From Agrococcus sediminis (lineage in GTDB: Bacteria > Actinomycetota > Actinomycetes > Actinomycetales > Microbacteriaceae): a stretch of DNA of 64,000 nt. Numbering within the stretch: position 1 is the stretch's first letter; each line of letters starts with the position of its first letter. The DNA lies in assembly GCF_007923295.1 (NCBI RefSeq), contig NZ_VOIR01000012.1, forward strand, positions 62,001-126,000. The letters run 5' to 3'. Below, piece by piece: positions 7,876 through 16,585 of this stretch. Under the pieces are notes generated by a model. It was not told where the DNA came from and did no database searches. It was given only the letters and a program-made list of their open reading frames with translations. The translations under genes were made by a program, and so were the position numbers.

Positions 7876-8099
7876 CGGGGCACCCGCTGGGTGTTCGCGC
7901 GGGCAGCGTCGGCGATGCGGTCGCGCACGGTGCGCTGTCGGTCTGTGACCTCGAAGGCTCGGTCGAAGGCCTCGACCGTCCTGTCGAGTTCGCGCTGGAG
8001 GGTGGCACGTGCGGCGGCGGAACGCTCGCGCAGGGTGTTGACCCGCTTGGCTGCGGCTGGTCCGGCGGACGCCGGGTACTCGGGAAGCTGAATCTCCAT
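7872..8099 (-). CDS. Hypothetical short coiled-coil protein
   Basis: A 75-aa, very basic helical protein (KRVNTLRERSAAARATLQRE, then DRTVEAFDRAFEVTDRQRTV). ATG 8097-8099 follows a GAGAGGAAC site. It lies in the middle of a three-gene run (8348 to 7432) and overlaps the next gene by 4 bp. The two helical partners may form a complex; this is inferred from position only. Confidence 0.6.
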   Translation of the reverse strand: MEIQLPEYPASAGPAAAKRVNTLRERSAAARATLQRELDRTVEAFDRAFEVTDRQRTVRDRIADAARANTQRVPR

Positions 8100-8111
8100 G
8101 AGTGGTTCCTC

Positions 8112-8348
8112 TCAGTAGGTGATGGGTGAGTCCGTGTCGGGCTGGAGGCGCGGTCGCCCGCGCCTGACGACGTAGATGTCGGGGTCGGCCTCGAACACAG
8201 CGCCGAGCTGCTTGAGCCCGAGCGCGAGCGCCAGGCGGACGACCTGCTTGCGGTCGATGTCGAGTGCCCAGGCAACGTGCTGAGCAGCGTTATCGAGGGT
8301 GGCGGGAATGCCGATGTCCAGTCGGACGGTTTGCACGGGATGGGGCAT
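8112..8348 (-). CDS. Small DNA-binding-like protein (ribbon-helix-helix type)
   Basis: A 78-aa protein with an N-terminal strand (QTVRLDIGIPATLD) followed by two helices (AAQHVAWALDIDRKQVVRLA, LALGLKQLGAVFEADP), the order seen in ribbon-helix-helix regulators. ATG 8346-8348 follows an AGGAGAA site that lies inside an inverted repeat (8352-8383). A role in autoregulation of the minus-strand operon is plausible but not shown. Confidence 0.5.
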   Translation of the reverse strand: MPHPVQTVRLDIGIPATLDNAAQHVAWALDIDRKQVVRLALALGLKQLGAVFEADPDIYVVRRGRPRLQPDTDSPITY

Positions 8349-8351
8349 GAA

Positions 8352-8516
8352 TTCTCCTGTGGGCGGAAATGCGTACAGGAGAATCCTCCCTCGTTACTGC
8401 CGCCCGTGGCAAATAACTTCCCGACCGAGGGAGACCCCAATGTGCAATAGCACTATGCACATCGGCATTTCATGCCGTATGCCTCGAAGCATGAATGCCG
8501 AGGGAGAATAGAGGGC
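8352..8516. promoter_or_regulatory. Divergent promoter region packed with palindromes
   Basis: The space between the minus-strand operon and a plus-strand small gene contains several inverted repeats: TTCTCCTGT/ACAGGAGAA (8352-8360 and 8375-8383), ATGTGCA/TGCACAT around a 9-nt spacer (near 8440-8462), and CGGCAT-TTC-ATGCCG (near 8462-8478). CGAGGGAG occurs twice and its complement CTCCCTCG once. This density suits a divergent promoter with operator sites for element-encoded regulators. Confidence 0.6.
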
Positions 8517-8693
8517 ATGAAGAAGAATCCCAACCCGGACGACGACCGCCACTTCCTCGAACGGGGTGAACAAGCGAAACTCCGCCCCACCACAGCCGCA
8601 GAGCAGGCTCGCGCCGAGCGCCGAGCTTCGATCCGCCGCGAGCCGCTGCCCCCGCAGGCTCACGGGACAGGAATCAGCCGCCGCATCAAGTAA
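8517..8693 (+). CDS. Very small hydrophilic protein
   Basis: A 58-aa protein from ATG 8517, rich in Arg, Glu and Pro (EQARAERRASIRREPLPPQA). No domain recognised. It would be the first gene rightward from the divergent promoter region and has a GAGGG purine stretch just before the ATG. It may be real, but its low complexity keeps confidence modest. Confidence 0.45.
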   Translation: MKKNPNPDDDRHFLERGEQAKLRPTTAAEQARAERRASIRREPLPPQAHGTGISRRIK

Positions 8694-8849
8694 GGGTCAC
8701 TACACCCGACCCCAAGATGAACTCTGCTTTCAACACCGCGTGTCGGAGGACTGGTTTGTGCATGCCATGGATCACCCTGGACGCAACACGGTGATCGATC
8801 GAGGCCTCCGCCTCATCAGTCGGCACCGTCCGACATTGAGGAGGTGAAC

Positions 8850-9080
8850 ATGAGCAAGGACTATTCGATCGTCCAGCATCCGGACGGCTGGGCTGCGCAG
8901 GGCCACGGCAACTCGCGTGCTTCGGCGGTGAAGTCTACCCAGGCCGAGGCGTACGACGCGGCGCGGAGCTTCGCTGCCAACGCGGGCGGAGGCGAGATCT
9001 CGATCCACGGCACCGACGGCAAGATTCGTGACAAGAACACGATCGCGCCCGCCAAGGACCCGCGGAACATCCCGGGTTGA
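8850..9080 (+). CDS. DUF2188 domain protein
   Basis: A 76-aa protein matching the DUF2188 pattern: YSIVQHPDGWAAQGHGNSRA, then a helix with AEAYDAARSFAAN, then GGGEISIHGTDGKIRDKNTI. These small proteins occur across bacteria and mobile elements; their role is unknown. ATG 8850 is preceded by GAGGAGG at 5-nt spacing, the strongest ribosome-binding site in the element. It is the last gene before the attachment site. Confidence 0.85.
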   Translation: MSKDYSIVQHPDGWAAQGHGNSRASAVKSTQAEAYDAARSFAANAGGGEISIHGTDGKIRDKNTIAPAKDPRNIPG

Positions 9081-9138
9081 TGCGAGAGGCGTCGGGCCGT
9101 CGTAGGGGAAGATGCGCGGCCCGGCGTCCTCGCAACGC

Positions 9139-9184
9139 AGAACCCCGTGTGATCCCCTCCGGCCGCGCCGCTCCACGGGGTTCT
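9139..9184 (+). terminator. Hairpin after the DUF2188 gene
   Basis: AGAACCCCGTG (9139-9149) and CACGGGGTTCT (9174-9184) pair over 11 bp around a 24-nt loop, 59 bp after the DUF2188 stop. It is probably a terminator that isolates the element from the flanking chromosome. Confidence 0.6.
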
Positions 9185-9255
9185 GTGGTGCTCCGAACCG
9201 CACCACGTAGACCACTCGGAGGTCATGCAACTTCGTCGTAATACCGAGGCAAAGC

Positions 9256-9290
9256 GGACCATACTGGTCCGGTTCGGTCGAGTTCGGTAA
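9256..9290. promoter_or_regulatory. Putative recombinase-binding sites beside the attachment site
   Basis: A perfect palindrome, GGACCA-TAC-TGGTCC (9256-9270), is followed by GGTTCGGT (9271-9278) and GAGTTCGGTAA (9280-9290). The octamer is the same one repeated at 4133-4267. Their position 10 to 45 bp from the tRNA half fits arm-type sites for integrase or excisionase; this is inference. Confidence 0.4.
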
Positions 9291-9300
9291 CGGCGTCCCG

Positions 9301-9349
9301 GCGCTCTTGTAAAGCGTAGGTCGTCAGTTCGATCCTGACAGGGGGCTCC
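9301..9349 (+). other. attR: duplicated 3' half of tRNA-Thr(UGU)
   Basis: The sequence folds as the 3' part of a tRNA: anticodon stem GCGCT/AGCGT, loop CTTGTAA with anticodon TGT (9308-9310), T-arm GTCAG-TTCGATC-CTGAC (9323-9339), acceptor strand AGGGGGC (9340-9346) and discriminator T. The 5' acceptor strand and D-arm are absent: upstream sequence contains no GCCCCCT. Elements that integrate into tRNA genes leave the intact gene at one end and a 3' duplicate at the other. The plus-strand direction of this fragment predicts that the intact tRNA-Thr lies left of the window. Confidence 0.85.
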
Positions 9350-9370
9350 CTCCCTCTTCCCTCTCCTGCC

Positions 9371-9504
9371 GAGTGGCGCCTTGCGCGATCGAGTGGCGCC
9401 TTGCGCGATCGAGTGGCGCCTTGCGCGATCCAGTGGCGCCACTCGATCGCCGAGCGCGCCACTCGATCGCCAGAGGCGCCACTCAGGCGCGGGAGGCGCC
9501 ACTC
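9371..9504. repeat. Array of GAGTGGCGCC units in both orientations
   Basis: Three exact tandem copies of GAGTGGCGCCTTGCGCGATC (9371, 9391, 9411) are followed by CAGTGGCGCCACTC, where the orientation flips, and then by inverted GGCGCCACTC-type copies near 9455, 9475 and 9495. About seven copies at roughly 20-bp period lie between the attachment site and the end of the DsbA-like lipoprotein gene. There is no gene here. The array may form alternative hairpins and act as a terminator or protein-binding array. Confidence 0.85.
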
Positions 9505-9537
9505 GGCCGGCAGGCGGCACGCATGGCCGCGGCGCGC

Positions 9538-10527
9538 CTAGGAGGGCTGCTGCTCCGCCACGAAGGCGGCGAGCGCCGCGGGGTCGCTCACGTCGCCGGC
9601 GAAGGTGACGCCGTCGACGATCACCGTCGGCACCCCGCGCAGCGGCTCGACGCCCTGCAGCGGCTGCTCGATCGCGCGCACCGTCGCCTGCCGCACCCAC
9701 CACGCGAAGTCGGCGCCGTCGATGCACGCGCCCACGTCGGCGCCGTGCTCGGCGGCGAGCGCCGTCACCTCGCTCGCCTCGAACGGCCGCTCCTGCAGGT
9801 GGGCGACGAGCGCCGTCTGGAACGGCCGGTACGCCTCGGGCGCGCCGTCCGCGACGCACGCGAGCGCGTTCGCCCCGAGCGTCGACGCGTAGCCGTTCTC
9901 GATCTGGTCGCCGAGCGACACCGGCAGGTACGACACCCGGGCCTGCCCCGCATCCGCCATCGCCGTCAGCTGCTCGCCGCTCGCGGTCAGCAGCCGCGCG
10001 CAGTACTCGCACGACGCGTCGAGCACGACGAGGATGTCGTGCACCCCGGATGCCTCGGGCAGCGCCTCGGGGACGCCGTCGGCGGGCACGGGGTCGGCCT
10101 CGATCGCGCCGCCCGCCTCGAAGGCGATGGCGTCGGCCATGTTCGCGGGCCCGTCGGCCGCGCCGAGCGTGACGATCTCGCCGCCGAGCTCCTGCTGCAG
10201 CGCCTCGAGCGCCGGGTCGCGGATCACCCAGCGGCCCGACACGAGCACCGTCTGCTCCTGCAGCTGGCGCTGCGTGGCGATCGCCTGCGCGGCGTCGGCG
10301 TCGGCGGCGAGGATCAGCTCGGTGTCGGCGCCGCACGCGGCGACCACCGGGTCGTCCTCGGCGGCGCGGTACTGCTCCACGAGCTCGGCGCACTCGCCGC
10401 CGGCCTCGAGGTAGGCGGCGCCCAGCTCGCCGATCGTGGTGATCGGCGGCGGGGGCGTCGCAGCGCACCCTGCGAGCAGTGCGAGCGCGGCGACCGCGCC
10501 CCCTGCCAGCAGGGTGCGCAGGCGCAT
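9538..10527 (-). CDS. DsbA-like thiol-disulfide lipoprotein
   Basis: A 329-aa exported protein. The N-terminus (MRLRTLLAGGAVAALALLAG then Cys) is a lipoprotein signal with lipobox LAGC, so it should be anchored outside the membrane. The middle region is Ala/Glu-rich and helical. The thioredoxin-like domain begins with ILVVLDASCEYCARLL: the C-x-x-C site is CEYC. It ends with GVPTVIVDGVTFAGD, the cis-Pro strand of DsbA/thioredoxin_4 proteins. Its start overlaps the upstream stop (TGATG). Likely role is disulfide formation or isomerisation in secreted proteins. Confidence 0.8.
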   Translation of the reverse strand: MRLRTLLAGGAVAALALLAGCAATPPPPITTIGELGAAYLEAGGECAELVEQYRAAEDDPVVAACGADTELILAADADAAQAIATQRQLQEQTVLVSGRWVIRDPALEALQQELGGEIVTLGAADGPANMADAIAFEAGGAIEADPVPADGVPEALPEASGVHDILVVLDASCEYCARLLTASGEQLTAMADAGQARVSYLPVSLGDQIENGYASTLGANALACVADGAPEAYRPFQTALVAHLQERPFEASEVTALAAEHGADVGACIDGADFAWWVRQATVRAIEQPLQGVEPLRGVPTVIVDGVTFAGDVSDPAALAAFVAEQQPS

Positions 10528-11411
10528 CAGCCCTCGCTCGGGGCGGGCGTCTCGGTCGGCTCGCCGCCCTGCTGGCCGGCGGCCGCGGTGACGAACGCCT
10601 GGAAGCCGGCGGCGTCGGCGGGCGAGCCCGGGTACTTCTGACCGTTGACGATGACCGTCGGCGTGCGGTCGGCGACCACGCCGTCGGTGCCCGGGAGCGG
10701 CTGCGTGCCGGCGCGCACGGTGGCGTCCTCGGCCCAGCTCATGAAGCGGCCCTCGTTGATGCAGTCGGCGAGGCCGCCCTCGGTGTCGATGCCCGCGCCC
10801 TGCGCGAGGCCGATGATCTCCTCGTTGGTGAGGCCCGCGGTCGACTCGGCCGGCTGGTTGTCGTACATGGCCGAGTTGAAGGCCCAGAACTGGTCGGGCG
10901 CGAACTCTGCGACGCAGCCGGCGGCCGATGCGGCGCGGGTCGAGAACTTCGTGCCGAGCGAGGCGCGGTCGAGGATCGTGATCGGGTGGATCTCGACGGT
11001 GGCGGCGCCGGTCTGCATGAGCTGCTCGAGCGTGGCGCGGTTGGCCTCGTCGAAGGTGCCGCACACGGGGCACATGTAGTCCTGGTAGATCTCGATCTGC
11101 ACGACGTCGTCGCGCGGCTCGGTCGGCGTCGGCTCGGCGTCGGCGGGCGTCGCTGCGGTGCGCTCGGCGACGAAGTCCTGGCCGATGACGATGCCGTTCG
11201 ACGCCATGTTCTCGGGGCCGGGGCCGGCCGGCCGGATGCTGTTGACGATCACGACGGCCACGATCGCGACGATCGCAACCGCGGCGACGATGATGCCGCC
11301 CACCGTGAGGCCCTTCTTCAGGCGTTCGCGCCGCTGGCGCTCCTCCTGCATCTTGCGGGCCTGCTCCCGCGCCTGTGCGCGACGCTCGTTCTTCGTCAGC
11401 TTCTCGGTCAT
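10527..11411 (-). CDS. DsbA-family membrane-anchored oxidoreductase
   Basis: A 294-aa protein with a basic cytoplasmic N-terminus (residues about 1-33), one transmembrane helix (TVGGIIVAAVAIVAIVAVV) and an external DsbA-like thioredoxin domain. The active site is DYMCPVCGTFDEA (C-P-V-C), and the cis-Pro region is DRTPTVIVNGQKYPG. It resembles the actinobacterial DsbA/thioredoxin_4 proteins that oxidise secreted proteins. Together with the following lipoprotein it forms a two-gene operon with a 1-bp overlap (TGATG). ATG 11409-11411 is chosen because it directly precedes the basic segment. Confidence 0.85.
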   Translation of the reverse strand: MTEKLTKNERRAQAREQARKMQEERQRRERLKKGLTVGGIIVAAVAIVAIVAVVIVNSIRPAGPGPENMASNGIVIGQDFVAERTAATPADAEPTPTEPRDDVVQIEIYQDYMCPVCGTFDEANRATLEQLMQTGAATVEIHPITILDRASLGTKFSTRAASAAGCVAEFAPDQFWAFNSAMYDNQPAESTAGLTNEEIIGLAQGAGIDTEGGLADCINEGRFMSWAEDATVRAGTQPLPGTDGVVADRTPTVIVNGQKYPGSPADAAGFQAFVTAAAGQQGGEPTETPAPSEG

Positions 11412-11585
11412 GCGTCCTGTCCTGGGGTCGGCCGGGATGTGTCGGCGGTCGGCGCGGAGGGATCGCACCGTCCCTCTAGGGTACCGGGCCGCCGACGTGC
11501 CAGGATGTCCCTGCGGGCGATGCCGCCCGTCCTCACCACTACGGATCGTCCGGCACGTCCCTGCCGGTGGAAAGGAAGCACGACG

Positions 11586-12659
<1,074 letters not shown>

Positions 12660-12670
12660 GCGCGCACCGA

Positions 12671-12705
12671 GCGACGGGCCCCGGCATCGCGCCGGGGCCC
12701 GTCGC
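12671..12705 (+). terminator. GC-rich terminator hairpin
   Basis: GCGACGGGCCCCGGC (12671-12685) pairs with GCCGGGGCCCGTCGC (12691-12705) perfectly over 15 bp around a 5-nt loop, 11 bp after the ABC ATPase stop. Confidence 0.85.
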
Positions 12706-12754
12706 CGCGTCCGCAGGCGCCGGGATCGCCCCGGGGCGGATGCGCGGGCGGGCC

Positions 12755-12760
12755 TACGAT
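12755..12760 (+). promoter_or_regulatory. -10 box of a leaderless promoter
   Basis: TACGAT is followed by exactly 6 nt and then ATG 12767. No ribosome-binding site is present, so transcription probably starts at the A of the start codon. Confidence 0.6.
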
Positions 12761-12766
12761 GGCCGC

Positions 12767-14071
12767 ATGCGCTCCGACATGCGGATCACCTCCTCGGTGA
12801 TGGACGCGACGCTGCTCGACCTGCCCTGGGACCTGCCGCTCGACGAGTGGGGCGAGGACGACGTCGTGCAGCTGCCCAAGGGCATCTCGCGCCACCTCGT
12901 GCGCTTCGCGCGGCTCAACGGCCGGGTCGTCGCCATCAAGGAGACGACCGAGGAGATGGCGTCGCGGGAGTACTCGATGCTCCGCACCCTGCAGCGCCTC
13001 GACGTGCCGTGCGTCGAGCCGCTCGCGGTGATCGCGGGGCGCTCGGACGCCGACGGCGAGCCGTTGAACGCCGCGCTCGTGACCCGGCACCTGCGCTTCT
13101 CGCTCCCCTACCGCGCGCTCTACTCCTCCTCGATGCAGCCGTCGACCGCGCAGCGCCTCGTCGACGCCCTCGCGGGCCTGCTCGTGCGGCTGCACCTCGT
13201 GGGCTTCTACTGGGGCGACGTGTCGCTGTCGAACACACTGTTCCGCCGCGACGCGGGCGCCTTCGCCGCCTACCTCGTCGACGCCGAGACCGGCACCCTC
13301 GAGCGCGACGGCCTCTCGGACGGCCGCCGCGAGGACGACCTCGAGGTCGCGCGCGTCAACATCGCGGGCGAGCTGCTCGACCTCGCCGCCGGCGAGCGCC
13401 TCGACCCCTCGATCGACCCCGTCGCGGTCGCCGGCTCCATCGTCGAGCAGTACCGCTCGCTGTGGCACGAGCTCACCACCGAGCAGGTGATCCCCGCCTC
13501 CGAGCGCTGGCGCATCCGCGACCGCATCGAGCGCCTGAACCTGCTGGGCTTCGACATCGAGGAGCTCTCGATCAGCACGGGCGACGGCGGCACGACCGTG
13601 CGCATCCAGCCCAAGGTCGTCGACCCCGGCCACCACCACCGGCGGCTGCAGTCGCTCACCGGCATCGACGCGCAGGAGAACCAGGCGCGGCGGCTGCTCA
13701 ACGACCTCGACGAGTACGTCGCGGTGCAGCACGACCAGCGCCCGAACGTCGGCGACGAGGCGCTCGCCAACGAGTGGTTCGAGCAGGTCTTCGCGCCGAT
13801 CGTGGAGTCGGTGCCGCTCGAGCTGCGCGGCAAGCTCGAGGGCCCCGAGGTGTTCCACCACGTGCTCGAGCACCGCTGGTACCTGTCGGAGCAGCGGCAG
13901 TGCGAGGTGCCGCTCGTCGAGGCGGCCGCGAGCTACATCGAGACGCAGCTCGCGTACCTGCGCGACGAGGCCGCGCTGCTCAACGTGCCGACGACCATGA
14001 CGATGCCCATCGTGACCCAGCAGGACCTGCAGGACGACGACGACGGCGTCGATTGGCGCGACAAGGTCTGA
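12767..14071 (+). CDS. DUF4032 / Lipopolysaccharide-kinase-like protein
   Basis: A 434-aa protein widespread in actinobacteria and annotated by its DUF4032 domain. The N-terminal half has features of a protein-kinase-like fold: VVAIKETTEEMASREYSMLR gives the Lys and helix-C Glu, and FYWGDVSLSNTLF with VDAETGTLE resembles the HGDxxxxN and D(F/A)E catalytic loops. The C-terminal half carries DUF4032 (YLSEQRQCEVPLVEAAASYI). Substrate unknown. The start ATG is preceded only by a -10-like TACGAT, so it is taken as leaderless. Confidence 0.85.
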   Translation: MRSDMRITSSVMDATLLDLPWDLPLDEWGEDDVVQLPKGISRHLVRFARLNGRVVAIKETTEEMASREYSMLRTLQRLDVPCVEPLAVIAGRSDADGEPLNAALVTRHLRFSLPYRALYSSSMQPSTAQRLVDALAGLLVRLHLVGFYWGDVSLSNTLFRRDAGAFAAYLVDAETGTLERDGLSDGRREDDLEVARVNIAGELLDLAAGERLDPSIDPVAVAGSIVEQYRSLWHELTTEQVIPASERWRIRDRIERLNLLGFDIEELSISTGDGGTTVRIQPKVVDPGHHHRRLQSLTGIDAQENQARRLLNDLDEYVAVQHDQRPNVGDEALANEWFEQVFAPIVESVPLELRGKLEGPEVFHHVLEHRWYLSEQRQCEVPLVEAAASYIETQLAYLRDEAALLNVPTTMTMPIVTQQDLQDDDDGVDWRDKV

Positions 14072-14101
14072 ACCGCCGGGCGCTGCGCCGAGCGCGGCGG
14101 C

Positions 14102-15073
14102 TCAGCGCTCGGAGCGGCGCTTCGCGACCTCGTAGAGCGTGACGGATGCGGCGATGCCGGCGTTCAGCGACTCGGTCATCGACTCGATGGGGATCGAGAC
14201 GATCGCGTCGCACGTCTCGGCGACGAGGCGCGACAGCCCCTTGCCCTCGCTGCCCACGACGATCACGAGGGGCCCGTTCGCGAGCTCGAGCTCGTGGAGC
14301 GCCACATCGCCGTCGCCGTCGAGGCCGATGACGAAGCAGCCCTGCGACTTCAGCTCCTTGAGCGAGGCGGTGAGGTTCGACGCCATCGCGACCGGCACGC
14401 GCGCGGCGGCGCCGGCGCTCGTCTTCCAGGCGCTCGCGGTGACGCCCACCGAGCGTCGCTGCGGCACGATGACGCCCTGCGCGCCGAACGCGGCGGCCGA
14501 ACGGATGATCGCGCCGAGGTTGCGCGGGTCGGTGACGCCGTCGAGCGCGACGAAGAGCGGCGTCTGGCCGCGGTCGACGACCTGCTCGAGCAGGTCGATC
14601 GGGTGCGCGTACTGGTACGGCGGCACCTTGAGCGCGACGCCCTGGTGCACGGTGTCGTGGCCCGAGATGCGGTCGAGCTCGGGGCGCATGACCTCGAGGA
14701 TGGGCACGCCGCGCTTCGTCGCGATCGAGAGGATCTCCTTCACGCGGTCGTCCATCTCGAGGCGCGCGGCCAGGATGAGCGACGTCGCCGGGATCTTCGT
14801 GCGGAGCGCCTCGAGCACCGCGTTGCGGCCGGTCACGAGCTCGGAGTCGTCCTTGGCCGACGTGGGCTTGCGGTGCCGCGGCGGCTGCGACGGGCGGCCC
14901 TTCGACGAGGCGGCCTCGTAGCGCTCGCGCGCCGCCTTGCGCTTGCCGGCGACGTGCCAGGAGCGGTCCTCGGCCTTCGGCGTGGGGCCCTTGCCCTCGA
15001 GGGCCTTGCGGCCGTGGCCGCCGGTGCCCTTGAGGGGGCCCTTCTTGCGCGGCGTGCGCTGCGGCTTGCTCAT
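14102..15073 (-). CDS. rlmB: 23S rRNA (guanosine-2'-O)-methyltransferase RlmB family
   Basis: A 323-aa SpoU/TrmH-type methyltransferase. A basic N-terminal extension of about 75 residues ([20 protein letters not shown]) is typical of actinobacterial members. An RNA-binding L30e-like domain follows (about 75-150). The catalytic knot has motif 1 [16 protein letters not shown], motif 2 [13 protein letters not shown] and motif 3 [18 protein letters not shown]. It methylates the 2'-O of a guanosine in 23S rRNA in E. coli. Its ATGA overlaps the cysS stop, so the two are cotranscribed. Confidence 0.9.
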   Translation of the reverse strand: MSKPQRTPRKKGPLKGTGGHGRKALEGKGPTPKAEDRSWHVAGKRKAARERYEAASSKGRPSQPPRHRKPTSAKDDSELVTGRNAVLEALRTKIPATSLILAARLEMDDRVKEILSIATKRGVPILEVMRPELDRISGHDTVHQGVALKVPPYQYAHPIDLLEQVVDRGQTPLFVALDGVTDPRNLGAIIRSAAAFGAQGVIVPQRRSVGVTASAWKTSAGAAARVPVAMASNLTASLKELKSQGCFVIGLDGDGDVALHELELANGPLVIVVGSEGKGLSRLVAETCDAIVSIPIESMTESLNAGIAASVTLYEVAKRRSER

Positions 15074-16479
15074 GCGATGCTCCAGGTGGTCGTGTGCTTG
15101 CCGTCCTCGACGAGGATGCCGGCGGCCGCGAGCGCGTCGCGGATGCGGTCGGAGGCGGCGAAGTCGCGCGCCTCGCGGGCCGAGCGGCGCTCCGCCAGGA
15201 GCGTCTCGACGAGGCTCGCGAGCGCGCCCGCCTCGGCCGACTGCCCAGAATGCCACACCTCGTCGCCCGGGTCGAGCCCCAGCACCCGCAGCATCGCGAG
15301 CACCTGGCCCGCCCGCTCGAGGGCCGCCCGGTCGTCGCCCGCGTCGAGGGCGATGTTCGCGGCGCGCGCGGTGTCGTGCAGCACCGCAACCGCCTGCGGA
15401 GTCGAGAGGTCGTCGTCCATGGCCGCGCCGAACGCATCCGGCACCGCCTCGTCGGGCAGCGCGCCGATGCGCGCGGCCCGGTCGAGCATCGCCTCGATGC
15501 GGCCGAACGCCGTCTCGGCCTCGGCGAGCGAGCCGCCCTCGAGGCTGCCGTCGGCGGTGCGCAGGTCGATCGTCGAGCGGTAGTGCGGCGCGACGAGGAA
15601 GTAGCGGGCGACGATCGGGCGCACGGCGCGCAGCAGGTCGGCGGCGAAGATCGAGTTGCCGAGCGACTTCGACATCTTCTCGCCGTCGACGTTGACGAGC
15701 CCGTTGTGGCTCCACACGCTCGCGAAGCCGAGCCCCGCCGCGGTCGACTGGGCGAGCTCGTTCTCGTGGTGCGGGAACCGCAGGTCGAGGCCCCCGCCGT
15801 GGATGTCGAACGCGTCGCCCAGGTAGCGGCGCGCCATCGCCGAGCACTCGATGTGCCAGCCCGGCCGGCCGCGGCCCCACGGCGACGCCCACGAGGCCGA
15901 CTCCGGCTCGTCGTCCTTCTGCGCCTTCCAGAGCGCGAAGTCGCGCGGGTCGCGCTTGCCGCGCGGATCGGCGTCGGCGGCCGGCTCCATCTTCTCGACC
16001 GACTGGCGGGTGAGCGCGCCGTAGGCCTCCCACGAGCGCACGTCGAAGTAGACGTCGGCCGAGCCGTCGAGCGCCGGGTAGGCGTGGCCGCGCTCGATGA
16101 GCAGCGCGATGAGCGCGTGCATCTCGGGCACGGATGCGGTGGCGCGCGGCTCGTAGGTCGGCGCGAGCACGCCGACGGCCCGGTAGGCCGCCGAGAACTC
16201 GAGCTCGACGCGGTACGCGAGCGCCCACCACGGCTCGTCGACGGCGTTCACGAGCACCTTGTCGTCGATGTCGGTGACGTTGCGCACGAACGCGACGCGC
16301 AGCCCGCGGTGCTCGAGCCAGCGGCGCCACACGTCGTAGGCGACGGCGCTGCGCACGTGCCCGATGTGCGGCGACGACTGCACCGTCGGGCCGCAGACGT
16401 ACATCGACACCCGGCCCGGCTGCAGCGGCTGCAGGTCGACGACGGCCTGCTGGCGGGAGTCGTAGATGCGCACGGTCAC
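15070..16479 (-). CDS. cysS: Cysteinyl-tRNA synthetase
   Basis: A 469-aa class I aminoacyl-tRNA synthetase charging tRNA-Cys in the cytoplasm. Visible motifs: zinc ligand C29 in YVCGPTVQ, the HIGH motif at 38-41 (PHIGHVR), [14 protein letters not shown] with the second zinc Cys, [14 protein letters not shown], and KMSKS in [10 protein letters not shown]. It is slightly different from MshC, the paralogue used in mycothiol synthesis. Length, the full C-terminal helical domain and rlmB linkage favour CysS. The GTG start has TAGCCT 7 nt upstream, so it is probably leaderless. Confidence 0.92.
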   Translation of the reverse strand: MTVRIYDSRQQAVVDLQPLQPGRVSMYVCGPTVQSSPHIGHVRSAVAYDVWRRWLEHRGLRVAFVRNVTDIDDKVLVNAVDEPWWALAYRVELEFSAAYRAVGVLAPTYEPRATASVPEMHALIALLIERGHAYPALDGSADVYFDVRSWEAYGALTRQSVEKMEPAADADPRGKRDPRDFALWKAQKDDEPESASWASPWGRGRPGWHIECSAMARRYLGDAFDIHGGGLDLRFPHHENELAQSTAAGLGFASVWSHNGLVNVDGEKMSKSLGNSIFAADLLRAVRPIVARYFLVAPHYRSTIDLRTADGSLEGGSLAEAETAFGRIEAMLDRAARIGALPDEAVPDAFGAAMDDDLSTPQAVAVLHDTARAANIALDAGDDRAALERAGQVLAMLRVLGLDPGDEVWHSGQSAEAGALASLVETLLAERRSAREARDFAASDRIRDALAAAGILVEDGKHTTTWSIA

Positions 16480-16527
16480 GGGCCCAAGGCTACTGCGCCG
16501 GGCTACGGCGACCCGTTCCACCGGGAA

Positions 16528-16547
16528 CGACCCGGTGCACCGGGTCG
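16528..16547 (-). terminator. Palindromic hairpin after ispDF
   Basis: CGACCCGG-TGCA-CCGGGTCG is a perfect palindrome between the ispDF stop (16586) and the cysS start. A weaker CCGTTCC/GGGAACG hairpin precedes it. It probably terminates ispDF transcription. Confidence 0.5.
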
Positions 16548-16585
16548 GCGCGGGTCGAGGGGGTCGGACGCGCGGCGGCGGCGTA

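Noticed and set aside
9301-9349. A complete tRNA-Thr gene
   Set aside because: The 5' acceptor strand and D-arm are absent, so it cannot be functional.
9371-9504. Repeat array considered as a CRISPR array
   Set aside because: The units are 10-20 bp without spacers of usual length, they change orientation, and no cas gene is present.
14294-15583. Long open frames opposite rlmB and cysS
   Set aside because: They are Arg/Ala-rich frames without domains, produced by high GC content; the minus-strand genes carry all family motifs.
15070-16479. mshC (mycothiol ligase) instead of cysS
   Set aside because: The length, complete C-terminal helical domain and linkage with rlmB fit CysS better, although the families are close.
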